Part shown: one piece after another, positions 41,801 to 50,224 of the stretch
How positions within the stretch are numbered: position 1 is the first letter of the stretch
Layout of the letters: each line of letters opens with the position of its first letter
From: Treponema sp.
GTDB taxonomy: Bacteria > Spirochaetota > Spirochaetia > Treponematales > Treponemataceae
Length of the DNA stretch: 64,000 nucleotides
Direction: 5' to 3'
NCBI GenBank assembly: GCA_017934745.1
Contig: JAGBIY010000003.1
Location: 91,336 to 155,335, forward strand
Notes under the pieces: model-generated
Told to the model about the DNA's origin: nothing
The model's input: only the letters and a program-made list of their open reading frames with translations
The model's database searches: none
Position numbers and translations under genes: made by a program

Positions 41801-43700
41801 TTTCCATGTTCCCTGTTATCGGAGTTCCAGGAGCGGGCTTCTGGTCAGTGACCCAGCCGCCGTCCCCGACGATTTTTATGTGGATGTCCTTCCTGTCGAA
41901 AAGAGGGAGAATCTGCCTTTTGGAGAAGCCCTTGAAATTCGGGACTGTGTCCTTGAACGTTATCGGAGGGTCTTTCGGAATCGATATCTTACCGGAGTGC
42001 GCAAGGCTCGAAGCACCTCGCCTGCTCATTCCGAGATGGTCTATTATGGTGTTGGCGGCCTTGTTGATGACAGGTGCGACGATGCGTCCCGCATACGTCT
42101 CCCCCTTCGCCTTCTCTATGACGATGTAGAGGATTATCTCCGGGTTCTCGACAGGGAAGACGGCTATGCAGTTCGAGAGGAAGTCGGTTGTGCTGTAGCC
42201 TCCGTTCTTCGCGTCCGCCATCTGCGCCGTTCCCGTCTTGACTCCGATCGAGATGTCGCCGAGGGACGCCTTCGTTCCGGTTCCGCTCTGGGCGACCGTC
42301 TCCATGCAGCTCAAAAGGTACTTGGCAGTGCTCTCCTTGAGAACCCTTTCCTTGAGGACAGGCTCGTGCGAGAATTCCTCCACGTCCTTCTCGTCCGTTA
42401 TCTTGTGGATGAACGTGAGCTGGACAGGGACTCCGCCGTTTGCGATGGCGGTCGCGGCCTGAATCATCTGAAGCGCGCTCACGGCAATTTCCTGACCGAT
42501 TGCGATTGTAGGCTTTGAGCGCGCTGACCAATACCTGTCGTTCGTCTCGCGGACCGAGCCGGCAGTCTCGCCTGGAAGCTCCACTCCGGTCTTGGAGCCG
42601 AAACCGAACGAGCGGATTTTCTTCAGGAACACCTCGGACTCCACGCGCTCGCTCATCTGCGCGAGGGCGTCGTTGCAGGAATACTTCAAGGCGTCGCGTG
42701 CCGTTATCGATCCGTGGCTTCCGAGACAGGTGATTTGGACGCGCTCGCCGGAGGAAGTGCGCCTCTCATAGATTCCATCGCAGACGAATTTGTCGTCGGG
42801 ACTTATCACGCCCTCGTCCAACAAAGACGCCACCGTGAATATCTTGAACACGGAACCGGGCTCGTAGCTTTCGGCGGCCGGGCGGTCTATCATCTCCTCT
42901 TTCGAGGCGGTCGTGTAGTCGTTCAGGTTGACACTCGGATAGCTGATGTACGAAAGAATCTCTCCGTTCTTCGCGTCCGCTGCCACGAGCATGAGGCTTG
43001 CGGCCTGAGTGGACTCCATCGCTTCCGTGGCGACCTTCTCAAGCTGCGACTGGAGGTTCGCGTCTATGGTCAGGTAGATGTTCTTCCCCTGGACCTCCTC
43101 CCCGCTCTCGCCAATCATCGGGGAAAGCGTGTCCTGCATCGAATACTCGATTCCGGCAAGTCCGTTTCCGTCCGCCCCCATGAAACCGACGAGCTGAGAC
43201 GCCAAGCCGTTCTCTGGATAAACACGGCCCGGAATCCTGTCGAAACGGACGACAGACGAGTTGTAGCCGTTCCTGTCGCAGGCGCGCTTGAGTTCGTCGT
43301 ATGTCGACTGGTCTATCTTCTTCTTCAAATAGACGAAGCTGGCGTCCTTGTTGTCTTCCAATATTCTGAGTATTGTCGACTCCTTTTCGTTGAGGATTGG
43401 GGCGACGGTATGGGCGAACAGCTTTGAATTCTTCTGTTCAACGGCCGAAGGCGTGACTCCGAAATGGTAGAAATTCGTCGCCACCGCGAGCGGTTTTCCG
43501 TTCCTGTCGAGGATGGAACCGCGGTGTACAGACTCAATCGTGTTTTTCGTCAACTCCCTTCTTGTCGACGTGGAAACAGCGGAAGCCGGCTCGGAGAACG
43601 AAATGACAGCGTACCTGGCGATTACGACGAGGGAGAATACGCTGGTCAAAGCCAGGACAAAAAACATCGGCCACTTTTTTATATATCCGTTTACTTGCAT
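41781..43700 (-). CDS. Penicillin-binding protein transpeptidase with PASTA domain (FtsI/Pbp2 type)
   Basis: A 639-residue class B PBP, anchored by one N-terminal helix (about 12-34). Motifs: YEPGSVFKIF (SxxK), YSCND (SxN) and GVKTGTAQ (KTG). The C-terminal 70 residues form a PASTA domain (VPNFKGFSKRQILPLF, then PAPGTPI). It would cross-link septal or sidewall peptidoglycan; the PASTA module suggests control by muropeptides. It overlaps lepB by 10 bases on its upstream side and the DUF115 gene by 20 bases downstream. Division role is likely, but elongation cannot be excluded. Confidence 0.92.
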   Translation of the reverse strand: MQVNGYIKKWPMFFVLALTSVFSLVVIARYAVISFSEPASAVSTSTRRELTKNTIESVHRGSILDRNGKPLAVATNFYHFGVTPSAVEQKNSKLFAHTVAPILNEKESTILRILEDNKDASFVYLKKKIDQSTYDELKRACDRNGYNSSVVRFDRIPGRVYPENGLASQLVGFMGADGNGLAGIEYSMQDTLSPMIGESGEEVQGKNIYLTIDANLQSQLEKVATEAMESTQAASLMLVAADAKNGEILSYISYPSVNLNDYTTASKEEMIDRPAAESYEPGSVFKIFTVASLLDEGVISPDDKFVCDGIYERRTSSGERVQITCLGSHGSITARDALKYSCNDALAQMSERVESEVFLKKIRSFGFGSKTGVELPGETAGSVRETNDRYWSARSKPTIAIGQEIAVSALQMIQAATAIANGGVPVQLTFIHKITDEKDVEEFSHEPVLKERVLKESTAKYLLSCMETVAQSGTGTKASLGDISIGVKTGTAQMADAKNGGYSTTDFLSNCIAVFPVENPEIILYIVIEKAKGETYAGRIVAPVINKAANTIIDHLGMSRRGASSLAHSGKISIPKDPPITFKDTVPNFKGFSKRQILPLFDRKDIHIKIVGDGGWVTDQKPAPGTPITGNMEIELVFK

Positions 43701-44263
43701 AAGACTTTTCCAAGAATGTTTTTGGTGGAGACGAATCCGTATGTTCGTGAATCGACAGACTCTTCATAGTTGTCGCCGACCGCGAGTATGTAGCCGTCGG
43801 GAACGTATTTCGAATCTTTCAAATTGTGATATTGGACTTCATTGAGGGGAATCCCGTCTCCGTCGATTTCGAGAGTATATAACGGATTTATCGAATATTC
43901 TAGCAAATTCCCTCCGACAGCGACGCACCTCTTCACCACGATTTTGTCGTTGTAGAGGTAGATGACCACATCTCCAGACTTTGGTTCGCTCCATTGAACC
44001 AAGAGGGAATCTCCATACGGCTTGACGATTCCGTAGGCAAGTTTGTTCACGACGATGGTCTCCCCGTCCTTTATGGAAGGCATCATCGAGCGGCCAGAAA
44101 CGTGCAGAAAATCCACCACGAAAAGTTTCAGAACCACTCCGATGAATATTCCCACGCAAATCATGAAGCAGAAGTGCGACTTTTTCCATTGGGAGCGTTT
44201 TTCCCCAACATCTTCAGATGCGACGCACCCGTTTTCCTCAACGCTGTTGCCAGTATTCTCCAT
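43691..44263 (-). CDS. lepB: Signal peptidase I
   Basis: Cleaves signal peptides at the outer face of the inner membrane. A 190-residue protein with one N-terminal membrane helix (about 31-50). Catalytic Ser59 lies in VSGRSMMPS and Lys111 in VVKRCVAVGG; the third block is GDNYEESVDSRTYG. Its last 10 bases overlap the PBP start. It heads the minus-strand unit lepB-PBP-DUF115. Single-helix type, shorter than the E. coli enzyme. Confidence 0.95.
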   Translation of the reverse strand: MENTGNSVEENGCVASEDVGEKRSQWKKSHFCFMICVGIFIGVVLKLFVVDFLHVSGRSMMPSIKDGETIVVNKLAYGIVKPYGDSLLVQWSEPKSGDVVIYLYNDKIVVKRCVAVGGNLLEYSINPLYTLEIDGDGIPLNEVQYHNLKDSKYVPDGYILAVGDNYEESVDSRTYGFVSTKNILGKVLCK

Positions 44264-44327
44264 ATTTCATCGTCCAAAGCAAATACAAAATAACGGGAAA
44301 AGTTCCTCCCGTTCAACTTAACTTTAA

Positions 44328-44356
44328 TTGATAGTCAGAAAAGTTTTTTATATACT
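44328..44356 (+). promoter_or_regulatory. Predicted promoter with -10 box 6 nt before the ATG
   Basis: TTGATA (44328-44333), a 17-base spacer and TATACT (44351-44356) end six bases before the ATG at 44363. This is the best full sigma-70-type match of the leaderless candidates. Confidence 0.65.
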
Positions 44357-44362
44357 ACAAGA

Positions 44363-45892
44363 ATGTCGACAAAATCAGAACCGTCTTTTTTACAAAAAAT
44401 ATTCGATGCGCTGTTCAACAAAAGCGATCCGGAAGTAATAAAAAGAAAGAAACTCAAGCAAATCGCGAAGAATCTCTCAAAGACAAAATTCAAATTCTAC
44501 AAGTCGAGCACAGACCAAATTCTCCCCGCCTTTGCAAAATTCTTCTATGAAATCTACAAGGTCATAAGCCCTTGCCAGTACGCGTTCAACAACCAGCAGA
44601 ATCCAAACGCGTACAAGATGATGGTCATAGAGTACCTTCTGTCGGAAAACCAGAAGAAAGTCCTAGACGAGCTTTCGGAGGAATCGATAAAAACGTTCTC
44701 CGCGTCGCTGTCCGTGGAGCAGCTCAAGCAGAAAGTCAAAGACCACATGAAGGTCATAGTCTCGGAAATCGACAAGAAGAAGATTGAGGAGATTGACAAC
44801 CTCTACACGAAGCTCTTGGCGTTCAAGCAGTTCTGCTCGTTCGACTTCTACTTCCTCCTCAAGAAATTCGATTCGTCGCTCACCGAGGGCGATTTCTCGA
44901 AGGCACCGAAATTCAACACGGTGGACGCATCGTATTTGGCCGACGACCTGCAGAATTTCATGTCGATAGCATGGGGCCTTCCCCTGGACGAAGAGTGGGA
45001 CGACTTGATGAAGATGTACAAGGCGACGCGCGGCGCGGAGCCGCTCAAGCCGACGACATGGAACAAAATCGTCAACCGCCTCAAGCAGCTGAGGTCAGCC
45101 GGCACGTTCGAGATGATGGCGCAACTAATCATGAAGGATCCGCAGTTCGAAGTCAAAGTCGAATTGAAGAAGGAAAACATCGCCGAATCCTACATCGAGA
45201 AGATAAAGACGCAGGCGCAGCTTGCGATAAGGAAGCTCGAAGCGGAGATGAAGAATTCGAAAATCGACAGCATAGCGGCCCAGATTTTCAAGACGACATC
45301 AATCTCTTCGACAAAATTCTACACGGAAGCCGCGAGCGAAAATTTCGTGAAGAAAGGGCTGACCGGCTACATGTACGCGAAGCCGCTCAACTACATGAAG
45401 GCGTTCCTTGTAGAATTCGTCAAAAAAGAAGTGAGGGAATACGCGGATCTCGTCCTCATAAGGGGAAAATGGACGACTCAGGAGCTTTCACAGCAAATGA
45501 GCAACGCGTACAACTCGATAATGGAGCACTCGACCGCCATAATCGAATTCGACGGCAAATTCAACGAGAACGACGGAATGTACGGCCAGAAGCTCAAGAA
45601 TCTCCTCCCTAAAATCGACAGGGACAAGGAATCGAAGAACGTGGCCATCACCACGCTCAGGGACTGCAACGCGGTGGCGAAGGAGTTGGTCGTCGTGACG
45701 ACGAAGGACCTCGTTTCGTTCGCGAAGAGCACGAAATCCCTCATAGAAGACCACAAGAAAGGCAGACCGGAACTCATTTCCAACTGGAAGGAGCTTGAAA
45801 GGTTCGCCGAGACCCCGATAAACGACTTGGCCGTTGACATATACAAAAAGACGGCGCTTCTCGTGACATTGATGCAGAACCTGCTGAAATAG
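44363..45892 (+). CDS. Conserved spirochaetal protein of unknown function (DUF5312-like)
   Basis: A 509-residue soluble protein without signal peptide or membrane helix, almost wholly alpha-helical, rich in Lys and Glu. It recalls a family found in spirochaetes (DUF5312, from memory, not verified). The first 40 residues are basic. No catalytic motif is visible. It has its own promoter with no ribosome site and a strong terminator, so it is a single-gene unit. A structural or adaptor role is as far as the sequence allows. Confidence 0.8.
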   Translation: MSTKSEPSFLQKIFDALFNKSDPEVIKRKKLKQIAKNLSKTKFKFYKSSTDQILPAFAKFFYEIYKVISPCQYAFNNQQNPNAYKMMVIEYLLSENQKKVLDELSEESIKTFSASLSVEQLKQKVKDHMKVIVSEIDKKKIEEIDNLYTKLLAFKQFCSFDFYFLLKKFDSSLTEGDFSKAPKFNTVDASYLADDLQNFMSIAWGLPLDEEWDDLMKMYKATRGAEPLKPTTWNKIVNRLKQLRSAGTFEMMAQLIMKDPQFEVKVELKKENIAESYIEKIKTQAQLAIRKLEAEMKNSKIDSIAAQIFKTTSISSTKFYTEAASENFVKKGLTGYMYAKPLNYMKAFLVEFVKKEVREYADLVLIRGKWTTQELSQQMSNAYNSIMEHSTAIIEFDGKFNENDGMYGQKLKNLLPKIDRDKESKNVAITTLRDCNAVAKELVVVTTKDLVSFAKSTKSLIEDHKKGRPELISNWKELERFAETPINDLAVDIYKKTALLVTLMQNLLK

Positions 45893-45939
45893 AAAAAACG
45901 CTTCACCAAAAGGCGGAAACCGGACGGTGAAGCGTTTTT
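45893..45939 (+). terminator. Strong bidirectional terminator
   Basis: AAAAAACGCTTCACC and GGTGAAGCGTTTTT form a 14-bp perfect stem with an 18-base loop and A/T runs on both sides. It serves the gene at 44363 and the convergent thioesterase. Confidence 0.92.
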
Positions 45940-45956
45940 CATTTTAAAGGGAACTC

Positions 45957-46373
45957 CTAAACAGTTTCCGGCGGCTCAGGCTTGAGACCTTCGACCATGA
46001 ACTTATCCGGCACTTTTGACGGGCGGCCGGTGTCCTTGTTCACGCAGCACCATGTCACGTCCGCTTCGGCGCATACGACTCCGTTCTGGTTCGCAATCGT
46101 CTGGTGAATCGTGCCGGAAACGGACTTCAGCTTCGTGGAATACGACTCGATTGTCAAATCGTCATCGAAATACGCCGAAGACTTGTAGTAGATGTCAACG
46201 TGTGAGACATAGATGAAATACCCCTCGGCGACAATTCCCTTGTAGTCGAACCCAATCTGGTTGAGGAAGTCCATTCTTCCGTATTCAAGATAATTGAGAT
46301 AGACGGCGTTGTTGACGTGTCCATATGAATCGCACTCGTAAGTGCGGACTTTGAATGTTGTTTTCGTTTTCAT
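45957..46373 (-). CDS. Acyl-CoA thioesterase, 4HBT hot-dog fold
   Basis: A 138-residue cytoplasmic thioesterase of the YbgC/FcbC type. The active-site helix starts with YECDSYGHVNNAVYLNYLEY, in which the Asp of CDSYGHVNN is the catalytic residue. It would hydrolyse acyl-CoA or acyl-ACP thioesters, either in fatty-acid turnover or as a housekeeping step. No Shine-Dalgarno stands out. It lies 51 bases downstream of the A24 peptidase gene and may belong to the same transcript. Confidence 0.88.
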   Translation of the reverse strand: MKTKTTFKVRTYECDSYGHVNNAVYLNYLEYGRMDFLNQIGFDYKGIVAEGYFIYVSHVDIYYKSSAYFDDDLTIESYSTKLKSVSGTIHQTIANQNGVVCAEADVTWCCVNKDTGRPSKVPDKFMVEGLKPEPPETV

Positions 46374-46424
46374 GCATGAATTATATCAGCCGAGCGCAGT
46401 CCGTGTGAACGAGGGAAGCTTCCG

Positions 46425-46943
46425 CTAGACAAGAAAAACGGAGAGCAGCGCGCCGAATGTGATGAACGGCACGAAAGGAATGACGAATATGCCAGTGTGG
46501 ACGTATTCGACCTGATTTTTTTTCTCAAGAATCCGCTTCCTCACTTTCTTTACGACGGCGGCGAGCAGATAGAACAATATCCCCGACAAAGCGGCGAACG
46601 CTGCGGCCACGAGATTTCTGTAGAAGCCGCAGTACACCGCCGTGTATACACCGAAAAAGATGTCGCCGATTCCAAGCCCCCCTGCGGAGAATACACGGAC
46701 GCAAAAATAAAGAAGCGCGCTCGTCGCGACCGCAATGAGCAGATTCAAGAGAGCGCGGTTGAAAAAACTCGGACTTCCCGAAAAATGGTGGATCAGGAAA
46801 ACCTTCGCCCCCAACAAGACGGCGAAACCGACAAGCACGAACTTGAGAGGAATCAGGAGTTTTCTGACATCGGAGTAGCAGGAAGGAAGCGCGAAAAACA
46901 GATAAATCACAGTCTCAATCAAAAGGAATGTGGAAAAACTCAT
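46425..46943 (-). CDS. Prepilin peptidase-like A24 membrane protease
   Basis: A 172-residue polytopic aspartic protease of the A24 type without the N-terminal methylase domain. The two catalytic Asp lie in SCYSDVRKLLIP (about residue 25) and GGLGIGDIFFG (GxGD). About six membrane segments. The frame extends to 46988 inside the upstream gene, but the ATG at 46943, 10 bases after that gene's stop, is the likely start. Substrates might be pilin-like or other membrane proteins; the upstream gene is not a pilin. Confidence 0.8.
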   Translation of the reverse strand: MSFSTFLLIETVIYLFFALPSCYSDVRKLLIPLKFVLVGFAVLLGAKVFLIHHFSGSPSFFNRALLNLLIAVATSALLYFCVRVFSAGGLGIGDIFFGVYTAVYCGFYRNLVAAAFAALSGILFYLLAAVVKKVRKRILEKKNQVEYVHTGIFVIPFVPFITFGALLSVFLV

Positions 46944-46953
46944 ACGCCCCCCG

Positions 46954-49900
46954 CTAGATGTCGGAAACGACATCGGAAACATTGTCACCGGTCGAGAACT
47001 TCGTGAACGAGAACATGCTTCCGTTCGAGCCGGCTTCGAGAGACTGCACTTCGTCTGTGTGCGCGGCGACCTCGTAAAGTTCCTCTATCAAATCCGACTC
47101 CGATTCACCGTCATCGGCATTTTCGGCGACATTTTTCCCGTCGAAGATTTTCGGATTTCCAAAAGTCAAATCCAAAGGATAGGCGACAAAATCCCTCGCC
47201 ACCTTGTCCCCGACAGAATCGTCGACTTTTCTGCTGCGGGAACTGAACACAAGCAGTTCCTTGAAATATGGGTCGTCGTTTATATTGTATGTCTTTCGGC
47301 TCTTCTCTGAATCGAAGTAGGATATGTCGACATCCTCAAGTTCCTCAAGCTCTTCGGCATCCTTCTCGGATTCCTCGGCGTTCTCGGCAAGACGGACATA
47401 CTCATCGCGGGTCTCGACAGACTCAATCTCCTCGATTGTCTCCGCCTCCGCGTCATCATTCTCGCCACCGACAAATTCCGACAAATCGACATGTTCCGAT
47501 TCCTCAACAGTCTCAGCGTCCTCAACCGGCTCAGCTTCTTCTACAGCCTCCGCTTCCTCAACGGACTCAACTTCCTCGACTGGCTCTGCTTCCGCTACAG
47601 GCTCTGCCTCTTCAACTGGCTCTGCTTCTTCAACAGTTTCCGCTTCCTCAACGGACTCAACTTCCTCAACCGGCTCAGCTTCTTCAACCGCTTCAACGTC
47701 CTCGACTGGCTCTGCTTCCGCTACAGGCTCTGCCTCTTCAACCGGCTCTGCCTCTTCAACAGTTTCCGCTTCCTCAACCGGCTCTGCCTCTTCGACTGGC
47801 TCTGCCTCTTCAACAGTTTCCGCTTCTTCTACAGCCTCAACTTTCTCGACTGCTTCCGCCTCTTCAACCGGCTCAGCTTCTTCAACCGCTTCAACGTCCT
47901 CGACTGGCTCTGCTTTCTCTACAGGCTCAGCCTCTTCGACTGGCTCGGCTTCTTCAACAGTTTCCGCTTCCTCAACTGGCTCGGCTTCCTCGACAGCCGC
48001 AGTTTCTTCAACCGCTTCAACTTCCTCGACCGGCTCAGCCTCTTCAACCGGCTCTGCTTCTTCAACAACATCTGCCTCTTCGACTGGCTCTGCTTCTTCA
48101 ACCGCCTCAACTTCCTCGACAGACGCAGCTTCCTCTACAGCCTCCGCTTCCTCAACCGGCTCAGCTTCTTCAACCGCTTCAACGTCCTCGACTGTTTCCG
48201 CTTCCTCGGCTGGCTCTGCTTCCTCGACAGCTTCCGCTTCTTCGACCGGCTCAACTTCCTCAACGGTTTCTGCTTTCTCAACAGCCTCAGCGTCCTCAAC
48301 AGGCGCAACTTCTTCAACCGGCTCTGCCTCTTCAACAGTTTCCGCTTCCTCGACAGCCGCAGTTTCTTCAACCGCTTCAACTTCCTCGACCGGCTCTGCT
48401 TCTTCAACCGCCTCAACTTCCTCAACCGGCTCTGCTTCCTCGACTGGTTCGGCTTTCTTAACGTCCTCGACTGGCTCAGATTTCCTTGTCTGCTCAATTT
48501 TTTCAGAAGGCTCGGTATTCTTTACAAATTCGGACTTTTCAGGCTGGAGAGGGGGATTGACGGTCGCGTTTATCTGGAGTTTTCCGCTGCCGAGCACTTC
48601 CTCAAGCACGCGGCGAAGCTCATCGGAATCCACTGCGGCGGAAACCTTTCCGTCAGGGCGCAGACCGAGCGCGGAGAAAATGTCGCTCCAGCTCGAATCC
48701 AAAAGCTCGTCTATCTGAGCTGAATACTTTCTTCCGCGGCGGCCGAGGCTCCTCTTTATCTCTTCGTTTATCTCTTTCTTTCTGGACTCGAAATCAAGGC
48801 GCTTTCCGCCCTTCTCGTCGAGGCTTTCAAGGGACTCGGTGACGAACGCCAGCTGGAACTGCTTTATGCGCCTGCGGATGACCAGCATGTCGTCGTGGCG
48901 GAGGTTGAACACGAGATACACAATAAGGAAAAGGGTGACGAACGTGAGGACAAGCAGGAGAATCCGCACCGTCTGGGAGAAATACATGATGTCCTTGTCG
49001 TAAATCCACGAAATGAACCCCAAATCATCGCGGAAGCTCCTCTTCGACAAAAGCACTTTCACGTCATTGTACTTCTCGAAATCCTTGGACGCAGACGCAT
49101 TTTTTCCGGCTAGCTTTGCCTGCTCGGCGGAGGCACTTTCGGAAGCCTCCCCTGCATCCGCGACGTCCAACATGTCCAGTTCCTCGGAGAGGTTCTTCCC
49201 GTCGAGAATGCCGGACTCCACCATGCGCTCGCTTATTTCCGGGACGACGTAGCGGACTGAAGGCTTCGACGACTTCACGTCGGAGTTCGATGTGGAATCG
49301 CTGTTCCACTGTTCGAGTATCAAATTTTTGAGGGAAGTGCGCCCGACATTCGACAATCCGAAAACGAAACCGCCGAAACCGTCGAAATCAGTCATCAAGA
49401 ATCCGTATCCCGTGATGTCGATGAGGTTCTCCTCGAAAAGGAACCTGCTCAAATCGCTCGGGTCGCAGTAGAAAGCGATTGTTCCCGCATACCTGTCGGA
49501 CGAATCGTGGAACGGCATGGAGAATACGACCCTGTTCCTCTCCTCGTCAAGGAAAATGCGGTTGCGCTTTATCGAATTCAAATTGGAGACGCGGACATCG
49601 GAAACCTTTATGTCCACATATTCAAGTTCGGGCGAGAGTTTTGAAGAGACCAAGTCCGAGTATTTCCTGTATGTCGTCGCCCCCGCGGAGCGGCTCATGA
49701 CATCGGACGAGAAGGAGCTGTAGAGAATGTTTATGCCGGACGAATCGATGATTCTGATTCCGACCAACGCCCTCGTGTCCATCATCAAATTCACGCGGAG
49801 CTTCTCCCTCTTCTGCACATCGGAATCGTTCGGGCGCGCGTCGGCATAGGTCCTCACAGACTCGTCCAAAACGAACGAGCCGAACCTTTTGAAGAGACTC

Positions 49901-50085
49901 TCAACATATCTTTCCTGCGCGTCTGAAATCTTGACCAATCGGCTCTCGATTCCGTCCACGACCATTGGCTGATAGAATTTCGCCTCTACAAATTCGAAAA
50001 GGCCAGCGAACGCCAAAACCGTGAAAACGGCGAAGAGAACGACGGAAATCAAAAGACTCGCGGCAACTTTTTGTCCTGAAGTCAA
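46954..50085 (-). CDS. Membrane protein with extracytoplasmic sensor-like domain and long acidic six-residue repeats
   Basis: A 1043-residue protein. One N-terminal helix (about 9-31) and a second at about 370-392 enclose a periplasmic domain of about 340 residues that recalls dCache/CHASE sensors. Behind the second helix come a basic region (RRRIKQFQL) and a short helical domain (about 430-500), then about 54 units of a six-residue repeat of the form VEEAEP/VEEVEA (residues about 535-865) and an acidic C-terminal 170 residues. No kinase, cyclase or methyl-accepting motif is seen, so signalling output is unclear. Acidic repeat proteins with variable repeat number are known in treponemes (for example Arp), but no orthology is claimed. 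Confidence 0.8.
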   Translation of the reverse strand: MTSGQKVAASLLISVVLFAVFTVLAFAGLFEFVEAKFYQPMVVDGIESRLVKISDAQERYVESLFKRFGSFVLDESVRTYADARPNDSDVQKREKLRVNLMMDTRALVGIRIIDSSGINILYSSFSSDVMSRSAGATTYRKYSDLVSSKLSPELEYVDIKVSDVRVSNLNSIKRNRIFLDEERNRVVFSMPFHDSSDRYAGTIAFYCDPSDLSRFLFEENLIDITGYGFLMTDFDGFGGFVFGLSNVGRTSLKNLILEQWNSDSTSNSDVKSSKPSVRYVVPEISERMVESGILDGKNLSEELDMLDVADAGEASESASAEQAKLAGKNASASKDFEKYNDVKVLLSKRSFRDDLGFISWIYDKDIMYFSQTVRILLLVLTFVTLFLIVYLVFNLRHDDMLVIRRRIKQFQLAFVTESLESLDEKGGKRLDFESRKKEINEEIKRSLGRRGRKYSAQIDELLDSSWSDIFSALGLRPDGKVSAAVDSDELRRVLEEVLGSGKLQINATVNPPLQPEKSEFVKNTEPSEKIEQTRKSEPVEDVKKAEPVEEAEPVEEVEAVEEAEPVEEVEAVEETAAVEEAETVEEAEPVEEVAPVEDAEAVEKAETVEEVEPVEEAEAVEEAEPAEEAETVEDVEAVEEAEPVEEAEAVEEAASVEEVEAVEEAEPVEEADVVEEAEPVEEAEPVEEVEAVEETAAVEEAEPVEEAETVEEAEPVEEAEPVEKAEPVEDVEAVEEAEPVEEAEAVEKVEAVEEAETVEEAEPVEEAEPVEEAETVEEAEPVEEAEPVAEAEPVEDVEAVEEAEPVEEVESVEEAETVEEAEPVEEAEPVAEAEPVEEVESVEEAEAVEEAEPVEDAETVEESEHVDLSEFVGGENDDAEAETIEEIESVETRDEYVRLAENAEESEKDAEELEELEDVDISYFDSEKSRKTYNINDDPYFKELLVFSSRSRKVDDSVGDKVARDFVAYPLDLTFGNPKIFDGKNVAENADDGESESDLIEELYEVAAHTDEVQSLEAGSNGSMFSFTKFSTGDNVSDVVSDI
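47498..48483 (-). repeat. Coding minisatellite, about 54 units of 18 bp
   Basis: Nearly 1 kb of in-frame 18-bp units coding for VEEAEP-type hexapeptides, with substitutions but no visible frame-breaking indels. All units keep the reading frame, so selection maintains the acidic tract. Such tracts can change length by slippage or recombination. Confidence 0.9.
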
Positions 50086-50224
50086 AATCGCTCCGAAATT
50101 TCCCGACAGTTTTACTTTTTATTCTCGGTAGAATTTCCCAGGCTTTATATCAAATTCTGAAATTCTGCTAATATGAATTCAGGGAAATTCAGAACGTTTA
50201 GAGGAAGAATCCCAAAGGAACAAC

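Noticed and set aside
47268-48718. Plus-strand open frames rich in Ser/Thr/Ala or Leu/Pro/Gln across the repeat tract
   Set aside because: They are mirror frames of the 18-bp repeats in the minus-strand gene, whose N-terminal membrane domain shows which strand is coding.
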